DNA from: CAVTJL01 sp963735065
Lineage (GTDB): Bacteria > Pseudomonadota > Alphaproteobacteria > Geminicoccales > Geminicoccaceae
Direction: 5' to 3'
NCBI GenBank assembly: GCA_963735065.1
Contig: CAVTJL010000004.1
Coordinates: 1,763,270-1,827,269, forward strand
DNA length: 64,000 bases
Shown: positions 45,819 to 55,419 of the stretch, piece after piece
Layout: each line of letters begins with the position of its first letter
How positions within the stretch are numbered: position 1 is the first letter of the stretch
Position numbers and translations under genes: made by a program
The notes under the pieces: generated by a model
The model's database searches: none
Told to the model about the DNA's origin: nothing
What the model saw: the letters and a program-made list of their open reading frames with translations, nothing else

Positions 45819-46613
45819 TTACCCGACAACTTTCAGCATCCCACCGTCGACATAGTAGGTGGAGCCGACGCTGTAGCTGGCACGCTCGGAGCACAGAAAG
45901 ACGAAGAAGCTCGCCACCTCCTCGGGCGAGGCGAAGCGTCCGATCGGCGCCTGGGCGGTGGCGATCTCCTGAATGTAGTCTTCCCAGCCCCGCTCTGTAC
46001 CCTGGGTGAGCTGGGTCGCCGTCTTGACCCAGTCGGGCGTCAGCACGAAACCCAGATTGATCGCGTTGACCCTGATGTTCTTGGGAATCAGCTCGTTCGC
46101 GAGGTTCTTGGAGAGCATCACGAGCGCCGCCTTGGTGACGTTGTAGATGGGCTCGTACCAAAGCGGCTGGGCGGCACAGATGGAGCCGTTGTTGAGGATC
46201 ACGCCGCCGCCTCGCTGCTCCATGCCGGGTGCCAGCGCACGGGCGAGGCGCACCGCCGCCATCACGTGCAGGTCCCAATAGTGCTGCCACTTCTCGTCCG
46301 GCGCCTCGAGAATCGTCTCGTTGCTGCCGGAGCCCGCATTGTTGATCAGAATGTCGCAGCCCCCGAACGCCAACTCAGCCGCCTTGACGATCGCAGCGCA
46401 GCCCTCTGCCGTGGCCACGTCGGCGCCGAGCCCGATGGCCCGCACGCCTGCCGACGCGGCTATGCCATCGGCTTCCTGCTTGGCGCGCTCGCCGTTCCGG
46501 GCGGCGATCAGCAGATCCACGCCCTCCGCCGCCAGCCCCTTGGCGACCGCGAGCCCAATCCCGACGCTGCCGCCGGTGATGATGGCTACCTTCCCCTTCA
46601 GTCCCAGATCCAT
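45819..46613 (-). CDS. Short-chain dehydrogenase/reductase
   Basis: This 264-residue enzyme has cofactor motif TGGSVGIGLA, NNAGSG, catalytic Ser in NNGSICAAQ and the YNVTKAAL motif. GGGGAGCAGG just upstream supports ATG 46613. It diverges from the sugar ABC transporter across 322 bases and may act on the imported sugar or polyol. The family alone does not fix the substrate. Confidence 0.92.
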   Translation of the reverse strand: MDLGLKGKVAIITGGSVGIGLAVAKGLAAEGVDLLIAARNGERAKQEADGIAASAGVRAIGLGADVATAEGCAAIVKAAELAFGGCDILINNAGSGSNETILEAPDEKWQHYWDLHVMAAVRLARALAPGMEQRGGGVILNNGSICAAQPLWYEPIYNVTKAALVMLSKNLANELIPKNIRVNAINLGFVLTPDWVKTATQLTQGTERGWEDYIQEIATAQAPIGRFASPEEVASFFVFLCSERASYSVGSTYYVDGGMLKVVG

Positions 46614-46935
46614 CCTGCTCCCCTTCCATTGCTGTGGCGGACGCACCGCTTCGCCAGCGGCATTCGCGCCACGTTCCTACGCTTGGCGCTGCCCGTGGAC
46701 CATGCCCGGCAGCCAGCGGGCACCACCGCAAGTCGCCCGATCCCTATAAACGCCGTGACGACCCGGGCCTTTTTGTGCCTGACGCAGGCCAGCCATGCCT
46801 TTCCCGGCCGGCCGATCATGGGTAGTATCCGAAGGCGCGGCGGTGCGGTCTCGGAGGCTCGAGATCCTCGCGGCCGCAACAGGTCAAGCCGGCAAAGGCT
46901 TGCGGAAACATCGCGGATCAGGGGAAGGCATAAAG
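46614..46935. promoter_or_regulatory. 322-bp divergent intergenic region
   Basis: This gap separates the SDR gene and the sugar ABC operon. A TATAAA at 46745-46750 could be a rightward -10, but no matching -35 is seen. I found no clear operator palindrome. Confidence 0.3.
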
Positions 46936-47976
46936 ATGGGCACGAGAGCTCGACGGCTCGGATTGGGCGCGCTGGCTGCCGGCGCCTCGCTGGCGATGGC
47001 TATGGGCGTGCACGCAGGGAGCGCTGCGGCCGCCGACATGAAGCCCTTCACCATGGGCTACTCGGTGGGCTTCCTGACCGATCCGTTCCAGGCCATCCAG
47101 GTCGACCTGACCATGGCGGCCGCCAAGAAGGCGGGGCTCAAGACCCTGCCGGTCGCCAACGCCAATGGCGACGCCGGCAAGCAGATCACCGACTTCCACA
47201 ACATCATCGCCCAGGGTGCCCAGGGCATCATCGTCGTCCCCACCGACAGCGACGCGATCGTGCCGGCCCTCGCCTTCGCCGAGTCGAAGAAGGTCCCGGT
47301 CGTCTCGATCGACATCGCGCCCGCTCGCGGCAAGCTCGCGATGATCGTGCGCGCCGACAATGTCCGCATGGGCGAGGACGCGTGCCAGGCCATGGGCAAG
47401 GCGCTGGGCGGCAAAGGCACCGTCCTGTCGTTGATGGGCGATCAGGCGACGACCAACGGCCGCGACAGGACCACGGGCTTCAACGACTGCATGAAGAAGA
47501 GCTATCCCGACATCAAGGTGATCGAGCGGCCGACCTACTGGAAGACCGACAGGGCCACCTCGGTGGCCCAGACGGTCGTGACCTCGACGCCCGACCTCGC
47601 CGGCATCTACATGCAGAGCGACTCGGTCATGCTGGCCGGCGTCCTCAACGTGCTCAAGAGCGCCGGCAAGCTCAAGAAGGTCGGCGAGGACGGCCAGATC
47701 TATCTGATCAGCATCGACGGCACGCCCCTGGCGCTGCAGAAGATCCGTGAGGGCTGGCTCAACGCCGCGATCTCCCAGCCCCTCGACCTCTATGTGAAGT
47801 ACGGGCTCTCCTACCTCGAGGCGGCGGTCGCCGGCGAGACGTTCAAGCAGGGGCCGACCGACCACAACAGTCGCATCGCCGAGCTCAACGGCAACCCGAT
47901 GGACCTGCTCCCGGCCCCGATGGTCACCGCGGCCAACGCCGACGACAAGAGCCTCTGGGGCAACCAGGTGAAGTAG
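46936..47976 (+). CDS. Sugar ABC transporter substrate-binding protein (RbsB-like)
   Basis: This 346-residue periplasmic protein has a Sec signal (LGLGALAAGASLAMAMGVHAGSAAA) and a Peripla_BP_4 core: MGYSVGFLTDPFQAIQVD, NANGDAGKQITDFHNII, GIIVVPTDSDAIVPAL, and the hinge region YMQSDSVMLAGVL. GGGGAAGG lies eight bases before ATG 46936. It heads a three-gene importer with an ATPase and a permease. The ligand is probably a monosaccharide or polyol. Confidence 0.94.
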   Translation: MGTRARRLGLGALAAGASLAMAMGVHAGSAAAADMKPFTMGYSVGFLTDPFQAIQVDLTMAAAKKAGLKTLPVANANGDAGKQITDFHNIIAQGAQGIIVVPTDSDAIVPALAFAESKKVPVVSIDIAPARGKLAMIVRADNVRMGEDACQAMGKALGGKGTVLSLMGDQATTNGRDRTTGFNDCMKKSYPDIKVIERPTYWKTDRATSVAQTVVTSTPDLAGIYMQSDSVMLAGVLNVLKSAGKLKKVGEDGQIYLISIDGTPLALQKIREGWLNAAISQPLDLYVKYGLSYLEAAVAGETFKQGPTDHNSRIAELNGNPMDLLPAPMVTAANADDKSLWGNQVK

Positions 47977-48012
47977 GGGCAGAGCAGGACCGGTATCGAG
48001 CGGCAGCTGCAG

Positions 48013-49563
48013 ATGAACGGCAAGGGCACCGCCCCGGGTAGCGGGGCGGCAGGGAGCCTCTCGCCCGTGGCGGAGGTGGTCGGGGTCTCGAAGAGCTTCG
48101 GCGCGAGCCGGGCGCTCAACGGGGTCTCGATCACCATCCCGGCCGGCGATTCGCGGGCGCTCGTCGGCCGCAACGGGGCCGGCAAGTCGACCCTGGTCGC
48201 CATCCTCACCGGCCTCCTCGCCCCCGACACGGGCCGTGTCCGGCTCGCGGGCGAGGATGCCCCGGGCCTCGCCGAGCGGGCGGGATGGCGCGAGCGCGTC
48301 GCCTGCGTCTACCAGCGCTCGACCGTGATCCCGACGCTCACCGTGGCCGAGAACCTCTTCCTCAACGCCCACCCGACCTCGGGCGGCTGGATCAGCTGGG
48401 CCACCCTGCGCCGGCGGGCCCGGCAGGTGCTCGAGGAATGGGGCCTCGAGATCGACGTGACGCAGGATGCCCGGGACCTCAGCGTCGAGCAGCGCCAGAT
48501 CGTCGAGATCGCCCGGGCGCTGCTGCAGGGCACGCGCTTCATCATCCTGGACGAGCCCACGGCCCAGCTCGAGGGGCGCGAGGTGGCGCGGCTCTTCGAG
48601 CGCATCCACCGGCTCCAGGAGGGCGGCGTCACCTTTCTCTACATCTCCCACCACCTCAAGGAGATCTACGAGGTCTGCGGCAGCGTCACCGTGCTGCGCG
48701 ACGGCGAGGTCGTGGCCAACGGGCCGCTCGAGCGCATGCCCGAGGAGCGCGTGGTGTCGGCGATGGTGGGCGAAGCCGTCGCCGGCAGCGAGCGGGGTGC
48801 CCGCCGGGCGGCGGTGCCGCCATCCGCCGGCCGCCGGCCCTGCCTCGAGATCGAGGGGCTGAGCCTGGGCCGGCTGGTGCGCGAGGTGAGCCTCTCGGTG
48901 GCGGCCGGCGAGTGCGTCGGGCTCGCCGGGCTCGCCGGATCGGGCAAGGAGGAGGTGGGCGACGTGGTGGCCGGCCTCCTCGTGCCCGATGCGGGCCGGG
49001 TCCTCGTCGACGGCCAGCCGCTGCGCCCGGGCGACGTGGCCCAGGCGCGCCGCCAGGGCGTGGGCTACGTGCCGCGCGACCGCCACGGCCGCGGCATCGT
49101 CCCCCACCTCTCGGTGGCCGAGAACCTCACCATGACGATCGTCGAGCGGCTGGGCCCGGCGGGCCTCGTCCTGCCCCGGGCGCGCGAGCGCGAGGCGGGG
49201 CGGCTCATGGACGATCTCCAGATCAAGGCGGCCTCGGCCGGCCAGCCGATCATCGAGCTCAGCGGCGGCAACCAGCAAAAGGCGGTGATGGGCCGGGCCC
49301 TTGCCTCCGAGCCCAAGCTCCTGGTGCTGATCAGCCCGACGCAGGGCGTGGACATCGCCTCAAAGGCCGCGCTCTTCGCCATCGTCGAGCGGGCGCGGGC
49401 CGGCGGCACCGGCGTGCTGCTCGTCTCGGACGAGCTGGACGAGCTCGGCGTCTGCGACCGGGTGCTGGTGATCTTCAAGGGACGGCTGGTGGCCGAGCTG
49501 GGCTCGGACTGGCAGGACGACGCCATGGTGGCGGCGATCGAGGGGGTGGCAAGCGGTGGCTGA
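48013..49563 (+). CDS. Sugar ABC transporter double ATPase (RbsA-like)
   Basis: This 516-residue chain has two nucleotide-binding domains as in RbsA and XylG. The first has Walker A GRNGAGKST, signature LSVEQRQIVEIAR and Walker B FIILDEPTAQLEG. The second is degenerate, with GLAGSGKEEVG in place of Walker A, LSGGNQQKAVMGRAL, and LVLISPTQGVDI where the family usually has DEPT-like residues, so one ATP site is likely inactive, as in relatives. It lies 36 bases after the binding-protein gene and overlaps the permease gene by eight bases. Confidence 0.94.
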   Translation: MNGKGTAPGSGAAGSLSPVAEVVGVSKSFGASRALNGVSITIPAGDSRALVGRNGAGKSTLVAILTGLLAPDTGRVRLAGEDAPGLAERAGWRERVACVYQRSTVIPTLTVAENLFLNAHPTSGGWISWATLRRRARQVLEEWGLEIDVTQDARDLSVEQRQIVEIARALLQGTRFIILDEPTAQLEGREVARLFERIHRLQEGGVTFLYISHHLKEIYEVCGSVTVLRDGEVVANGPLERMPEERVVSAMVGEAVAGSERGARRAAVPPSAGRRPCLEIEGLSLGRLVREVSLSVAAGECVGLAGLAGSGKEEVGDVVAGLLVPDAGRVLVDGQPLRPGDVAQARRQGVGYVPRDRHGRGIVPHLSVAENLTMTIVERLGPAGLVLPRAREREAGRLMDDLQIKAASAGQPIIELSGGNQQKAVMGRALASEPKLLVLISPTQGVDIASKAALFAIVERARAGGTGVLLVSDELDELGVCDRVLVIFKGRLVAELGSDWQDDAMVAAIEGVASGG

Positions 49564-50584
49564 CAGCATGGCCGGAACGGCGGAGCGGGCAACGGCCGGG
49601 GGTGCCATCAGGCGGCGCCTCTCCGCCTTCGGCCTGCGCGAGCTCACCCTCGTTCCGGCCATCATCCTGGCCATCATCGCAGGCTCGCTCATCAGCGACG
49701 CCTTCCTCACCACCGACAACTTCCTCAACATCCTCCAGCAATCGTCCGAGCTCTCGGTCCTCGTGATCGCCGAATCGCTGATCCTCATCACCGGCAAGTT
49801 CGACCTCTCGCTCGAATCGGTCGTGGGCCTGGCGCCGATGCTGGGGGCCTGGCTCATCCTCACCGACACCACCTATGGCGGCTCCGGCCTGGGCCTCAAC
49901 GTCTACCTCGCCATGGCGATCGTCCTCGCGGTGGGCGCCCTGGTGGGCTTCGCCAACGGCTTCCTCGTCGTCCGCCTGCGCCTCAACGCCTTCATCGTCA
50001 CCCTGGCCATGCTGATCCTGCTGCGCGGCGTCACGCTGGGCATCACGAACGGCAAGACCCTCTTCGACCTGCCGCCGGCCTTCCTCTATCTGGGCAACGC
50101 CAAATGGGTGGGCGTGCCGGTCTCGATCTGGGTCGCGGGCCTCCTCTACCTCTTCTTCGGCCTCTTCCTGCGCTACCACCGCCTCGGCCGCGCCCTCTAC
50201 GCCATCGGCGGCAGCGCCGAGGCCGCGCGTGCCGCCGGCATCCGCGTCGAGCGCATCACCTGGGGCGTGTTCGTCGTGGGCGGCCTCCTTGCCGCCGTGG
50301 CCGGCCTCATGCTCACCGGCCGCATCGCCTCGGTCGTGGCGAGCCAGGGCCAGAACATGATCTTCTACGTCTTCGCCGCCGCCGTGATCGGCGGCATCAG
50401 CCTCAATGGCGGCCGCGGCCGCCTCGTGGGCGCCCTCACCGGCGTCCTCCTCCTTGGCATCCTCCAGAACGTCCTGACCCTCTCCCAGATCGCCGCCTTC
50501 TGGATCGACGCCGCCTACGGCGCCATCATCCTCGTGGCCCTCATCCTCGCCCGCGTCACCGGCGGCGCCGAGCGCGAGGCCTAG
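49556..50584 (+). CDS. Sugar ABC transporter permease (RbsC-like)
   Basis: This 342-residue permease has about nine membrane helices and the BPD_transp_2 blocks ITGKFDLSLESVVG near residue 80, GFANGFLVVRLRLNAFIVTLA and AVIGGISLNGGRGRLVGAL. The GTG start at 49556 overlaps the ATPase stop; an ATG four codons later is also possible. It is the last gene of the operon and is followed directly by a rho-independent terminator. Confidence 0.94.
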   Translation: MADSMAGTAERATAGGAIRRRLSAFGLRELTLVPAIILAIIAGSLISDAFLTTDNFLNILQQSSELSVLVIAESLILITGKFDLSLESVVGLAPMLGAWLILTDTTYGGSGLGLNVYLAMAIVLAVGALVGFANGFLVVRLRLNAFIVTLAMLILLRGVTLGITNGKTLFDLPPAFLYLGNAKWVGVPVSIWVAGLLYLFFGLFLRYHRLGRALYAIGGSAEAARAAGIRVERITWGVFVVGGLLAAVAGLMLTGRIASVVASQGQNMIFYVFAAAVIGGISLNGGRGRLVGALTGVLLLGILQNVLTLSQIAAFWIDAAYGAIILVALILARVTGGAEREA

Positions 50585-50604
50585 ACAAGGCGCGGCTCTT
50601 TTTT
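50570..50604 (+). terminator. Rho-independent terminator of the sugar ABC operon
   Basis: GAGCGCG (50570-50576) pairs with CGCGGCTC (50591-50598, one bulged base), followed at once by six T residues (50599-50604). The stem overlaps the last codons of the permease gene. Confidence 0.75.
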
Positions 50605-50801
50605 GTCACCCTCGGGCGCTCGACCCGAGGATCCATGCTCACGCTCGCGAGGGCGCGCCAGGACGCGTCATGGACCCTCGTGTCGGGGCACGAGGGTGGA
50701 CAGGAGGAGGAGCGCGGTGGGCGCGCCCTCTCTCCAAAGGGCGGCGCCGGCTCGTCCTTTTTTCTGTCTGTCGCCGGGGGCTCAGGCTTCTTTTTTCTCT
50801 G
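50605..50801. repeat. Hairpin-dense, T-tract-rich spacer
   Basis: Perfect hairpins are CCTCGGG/CCCGAGG (50610-50630) and ACCCTCGTG/CACGAGGGT (50674-50697). A third, imperfect one, GGCGCGCCCTC with GGGCGGCGCC, begins near 50720. T tracts lie near 50758 and 50789. The motif T-tract followed by (CTC)TGTCAC recurs near 50599, 50789 and 51451, with the complement near 51256. No coding sequence is seen. Confidence 0.5.
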
Positions 50802-51398
50802 TCACTCTCTCCTCGGCTCGTCCGCCCCGGCCCCGCTCTCTCCCAGCGTGGCCAGGCGGCTCTCCATCCAGCGGCGGACCCAGGCGGCGCGCTCCGGGGT
50901 GTCCAGGGCGGCGGCGGCCAGGTCCGAAGGGACGCTCGCGACGACGGGCGCGGACGCGGCGGCATCGGCACCCGTCGTCGCAACCGACAAAGGCTCAAAA
51001 GTCTCAAAAGAACGGAAACGGGGCGGGAGGTCGGCCGGGCGCGGCAGCGTCAGCCGGCGCAGGCGGTTCTCCGGATGCCGGCCGCGATTGCCCTCATAGG
51101 TGAGGAACAACAGCGCCTTGGTGTCGCCCATGTCGGCCAGGAACTGGAGCCCGGCCAGCGCGGAGGCGATCAACAGCCGCTCGCGCTCGTCCTCCGGCAG
51201 CTCCCGCTCCTCGCGGTGATAGTCCACCAGGTCGGCGAACTTCTCGTCCTCGAGAAGTGACAAAATTTCGTCCTCGCTCGTCCCCTCGTGCCTCGCGACC
51301 TCGGCCGGCGTCATGCCGCCGGCAAGCCTGCGGGCCAGCCGCACGGTGCGGGCCGCGGGCATCGAGGCAGGGGAACGCGAGGGGTAAACGGAAGGCAT
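50802..51398 (-). CDS. Hypothetical protein with helix-turn-helix-like N-terminal part
   Basis: This 198-residue protein opens MPSVYPSRSPASM, followed by ARRLAGGMTPAEVARHEGTSEDEILSLL, which could form a helix-turn-helix, then an acidic helical stretch (DLVDYHREERELPEDERERLL) and GDTKALLFLTYEGNRGRHPENRLRRL. The C-terminal half is Pro/Ala-rich. I recognise no named family. The T-tract/GTCAC motifs bracket it and an IS110 remnant lies just upstream, so it may belong to a mobile or decayed element. Confidence 0.55.
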   Translation of the reverse strand: MPSVYPSRSPASMPAARTVRLARRLAGGMTPAEVARHEGTSEDEILSLLEDEKFADLVDYHREERELPEDERERLLIASALAGLQFLADMGDTKALLFLTYEGNRGRHPENRLRRLTLPRPADLPPRFRSFETFEPLSVATTGADAAASAPVVASVPSDLAAAALDTPERAAWVRRWMESRLATLGESGAGADEPRRE

Positions 51399-51462
51399 GT
51401 GGGCTCGATATAGGAATGAGAGCCCGTTGTCAATCGGAAGTTGATTCTTTTCTTTTGTCACT

Positions 51463-51942
51463 CGCCGCAGGGGCGCGCGTCTCGACTGGCTCGGGACGGA
51501 GATCGAGCGGCTGGACGCGACCATCGCCGAGCGAATTGAGTGGACCGAGAGCCATCGCAGCCGCGGCCGCCTCCGGGCCTCGGCGCCCGGGCTCGGCCAT
51601 GTCTCGATCGCCGGCCTCCTGGCCCTGCTGCCCGAGCTCGGCGGGCTCGACGGCAAGGCCGTCGCCAGCCTGGCCGGCTTGGCGCCCTTCGCCCGCGACA
51701 GCGGGCCGATGAAGGGCCGTCGCACCATCTGGGGCGGTCGCGCTCCGGTCCGCACCGGGCTCTACATGGCAACCCTGGTCGCCACCCGCCACAACCCCAA
51801 GATCAAAGCCTTCTACCAGCGCCTCGTCGCCGCCGGACAACCCAAGAAGCTCGCGCTCACCGCCGCCATGCGCAAGCTCCTCGTCATCCTCAACGCCATG
51901 CTCAGGAGCAACACGCCGTGGATGGCGGCTCAGACAGCTTGA
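51463..51942 (+). pseudogene. 5'-truncated IS110-family transposase
   Basis: From about 51463 to the TGA at 51940-51942 the frame reads LDWLGTEIERLDATIAERIEW, then SAPGLGHVSIAGLLALLPELG, LAGLAPFARDSGPMKGRR and TIWGGRAPVRTGLYMATLVA. This is the C-terminal Transposase_20 domain of IS110/IS116/IS902 elements, ending KLLVILNAMLRSNTPW. The N-terminal DEDD catalytic domain (about 200 residues) is missing and a stop lies in frame at 51442, so the copy is dead. Loss of the first half is probably the result of a deletion that joined it to the sequence of the neighbouring unknown gene. Confidence 0.88.
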
Positions 51943-52069
51943 CACGTCAAGACAGTCGCTGACCCCACGCTCCACGCGCAGACTGCCGTCGGCGGGGCCC
52001 GGGGCTGAGCGAGTTTTCTCCCGAACTAGGCACGGTCTATGGTAAGGTCGAAATTGCACGAATCTGCTT

Positions 52070-54728
52070 ATGGGATGTCGCATGTTCGGGGCAACCAAGC
52101 ACAGCGTGACGAAGACCGCCGTTTTGACGCTGGTTGCGTTCTGGCTCGCAGCTACTTCGGCGTTCGCTCAGCACGATACCCGGCCGCCGGTTCCCCGCCC
52201 GCCGGACGTGCTCGCGGCTCGGCCCGACGATTCGCCGGCGCACAGTGTCGGCGACATCGAAGCGGCCTTGGCGCAAGGCCAAGCGCTGAGACTCGCCCCA
52301 TCGCCGACATCGGCACGAGTGCGCGGCAGTCGCGTCTCGAGGTCTTCGCCCCCGTCCCCCTTTCGGCGTTCCGGGACGAGGAACGGCCGGGCGGCACGGT
52401 GCAGCCTGGCATCGTTCCGCAGGGGCTTGGCCTGACCCTCGGCGACGATAACCCCCATGTCATCCGCTACGCCTGCTGCGAGAAGCTCGAGCTCTATGCC
52501 GAGCCGAGCCGCTCCTCCGCGGTGATCGGGATGATGTCGATCAGCAGCGAGGTCTGGGTCTTCGATCTGATGGGCGCCGGGTCCCGGCGGGGATCGGTTC
52601 CTGCGGGCTCGGCCCACTCGCCGCACCCGTGCCCTGCCCGCACATCTGGGCGCGTGTCTTCTCCAACGACCTCGCCAGGTCCGGCTACATGCCGTTGGCA
52701 TCGCTGTTCGAGCGGCCGATGGAAGGCCGGCTCGGCAGCACCACCTTCGAGATCTCCTACGGGCGCCTGAACAGCTTCTTCGCGACGCAGCTGCAATCTC
52801 TCGTCAGGCCTGGGGGCTGCACGACCTCCGATCCGCGCAGGACCATCCGCGCCTTCGAGCTGCAGCATCGCGATGCCTTCTTCAATAGGGAAGTCGGCGA
52901 GATCACGTTCTGTGAGCCGCTAATCAACCAACCTTACAGCTACCGCCTGACATCCTGCAGCGCTCTCCCTGAGGACGACGAGAGACTCTCGGAGTGCGTC
53001 TACGAGAACGATGAAATCGACGAATGCACCTCGGATCAGGTTCCGAACCGGACCGGCGCCAGGAACCACTTCCTCTGCACCAAGACGCCGAGGACCGGCG
53101 CGGGAACCTGCGGCGTCTGCAGGCCGTGGTACGAACTCACCGGTCAGGCCGCCAATGGCTGGACGAACGAGGTGACCCTTGTCGACCAATGCCAGGTCGC
53201 GAGAGAGCAGGATGGAACCTGCGGTGCATCGTGCCGGGACGCTTGCAGGTTCGACATGCAGACCTTCCATGTCTCCGAATGCGGACCCTACATCGGCCCG
53301 ACCGACACGAAGACCTTCGGCAATCCCCGGGACTACCGGTGTGGTGAAGTTCCTGTGGGACGCACCAACCCGGACATCCAGCCGGACGTGATCGCGGGCG
53401 ACGGGTGGAAGGGCGATCCAGACGAGGTCTGGAAGACGCTGACCACTTGGCAGATGCCAACACCGAAGCCGTCGCGGACGAACGGCTTCCTGGGACGGGA
53501 GATACCCGTGGTGGCCAAGATCGGCAGGCTGGAGAAGCAGCGCGCTTCGAGCTTCACCATACGGGATCTCGGGGCCCATGCCGATCGGCAGATCGCCTCT
53601 CCTGCCACCATGGATCTCTCGCAGCTCTGGTGGCAGCTCCGGCCCGCTGATTTCACTGTGCGCCTCGACGGCGACAACCGCACCGTCGAGGGTCTGGCGA
53701 TGCATCTCTGCGCCTTCATTCCCGGGAACGAGATTGATCTCGGTGAGATCGTCTTCAACCAGAACGAGGACTGGCTCTGGGCGATCCTGCGCAAGGTCGA
53801 CGCCGGGACGCTGACCTTCGAGAGGCTGCGAGCCTGCATGGACTTCCGGGCCTGGCTCGATCCCGATGCGAATGACCCCTCTGCCGAGGACATCAATGTC
53901 GAATTCGTCAAGGTGAGCGACATCGCGATCCGGAATGCGCAGCATAGCGGCCTCGATTTCGCCTGGGGTGGCGCGAACTTCCTGCCGTTCTTCATGGCCT
54001 CCTGCAGGCGGCAGCCGTCACGGCCGAGGGCGTCGCGATCCTCGACAATGTCGTCCTGAGCGGAACGACCAAATCCAGTCTCTGGAACTTCGTCCTGCGG
54101 CGCTATTCCTCACAGCTGATCGAGAGGATCGAGCCCGCGATTAGGACCGCCTTCGATCAGGCTACCGCGCGCGCCAAGGGGGACTTCGAGGATTCTGTTT
54201 CGGACGTCTGCAACCTACTCTCCCCCGGCCTCACCGGAGAGCTTCCCGTTCCATTACTTCTATCGATACGTGGATTGGAACTGTCGCGGCATCACGAGCC
54301 AGCACGTCATCGAGCCGTTCGGGGAGAATGCCGTGGCGCGCAGATCTGGGTGCTACGGCACCACCGAGTTCATCTCGCCGGCCGACGCCGGAACGACCGC
54401 CTGGTGGGCCCGCTATAGCGGCCAGACCTGGTACTGGTCTGGATTTCCGGATAGCGGCTGCCGGGTGGGAGCCGTCACATAAGTCGCGGCCTGATCGTGC
54501 AATCTGGCAGTCGCTGAGATGCGGCACTTTCGTCTTCAATGCCTGGTTCAATCGAGCTCCAAGCTCGGCGCAGATCTTGCGGCCGGTGTCGCCACCACCT
54601 GCAACGGACATGGAGAAGCAGCACTGCGCGACCTCTATGGCGACGGTGCAGACCTGATTGCCCTCTATAGGGAGGTCCACCCGCCACCGAGCGGCGTCAC
54701 GGGGCCAGGCGGCCTCCAGAACCAGTAG
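52070..54728 (+). pseudogene. Frame-disrupted gene for a large Cys-rich secreted protein with SH3-like segment
   Basis: A signal peptide (VTKTAVLTLVAFWLAATSAFAQ) starts at ATG 52070 or 52082. Convincing protein sequence then continues through different frames: IADIGTSARQSRLEVFAPVP and YACCEKLELYAEPSRSSAVIG (an SH3b-like strand) after a lost base in CCCC near 52290; the long Cys-rich core 52629-53997 (for example CGVCRPWYELTG, CGASCRDACRFDMQTFHVSEC); LLQAAAVTAEGVAILDNVVL after 53999; FHYFYRYVDWNCRGITSQHV after about 54236; and GADLAAGVATTCNGHGEAAL to 54728. At least four indels occur. Corrected length is about 850 residues. I recognise no family. Base composition is lower in GC than the neighbours, suggesting foreign origin. 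Confidence 0.6.
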
Positions 54729-54945
54729 CCGATGGAATAGCCCGCAGACGGTTGACCCAGACAGCACTCAGGGCGCGATCAAGACGCAGGCAGGGAGCGC
54801 CCGCCGCATTTTCTACGAATGGCCGCTGACGTTAGGGAACGGTTGGCGCGGCGGGCACCTTCCTCGAGAAACGATAAGGTCAGATCTTGCAAGTGCGCGT
54901 CGTCGCGGTCACCGGCGTTGCCACGGAAGTCAAGTGGGGCGCCGC

Positions 54946-55401
54946 ATGGCGGGCTTCCGCAGGGCGCTCGCCGATCATCCCGGGATCCGGCTGGTGGGCG
55001 AGGCGGACGGCCGGTGGAGCACTGCGCAGAGCGAGAAGGCGATGGCCGGGCTGCTGGCGCAGGAGAAGGCGGCGGGCGGCATCGATGCCGTCTATGCGAT
55101 GGCCGACAACATGGCGGCGGGCGTGATCCGTGCGATCGAGGCTGCCGGCCTCGACGCGGGCAGCAAGGGCCACGGCATCGTGGTGGTGTCGAGCGGCTGC
55201 ATGAAGGACGGCGTCGACAACATCCGCGCCGGCAAGGAATTCGGCACCGATGCCGAGATCCCGGCGCACGACGCCAAGCTCGCGGCCGAGACCATCGCCA
55301 CCTACCTCGCGGGCGGCAGGGTCGCGCAATACACCTATGTGCGATCCCACCGCATCAACAAGGCCAATCTCGAGGACTACGCCCGGCTGTGCAGCTACTG
55401 A
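54946..55401 (+). pseudogene. C-terminal fragment of a sugar ABC substrate-binding protein
   Basis: The frame from ATG 54946 encodes FRRALADHPGIRLVGEADGR, then IDAVYAMADNMAAGVIRAIE and AHDAKLAAETIATYLAGG. This is the second lobe of an RbsB-type periplasmic binding protein; the signal peptide and first lobe are gone. A shifted frame just upstream (from about 54887) keeps a short remnant, VVAVTGVATEV, of the preceding strand, so the gene suffered both truncation and an indel. No transporter partner follows. Confidence 0.8.
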
Positions 55402-55419
55402 GCCGGGCGGCGCTCGCGG

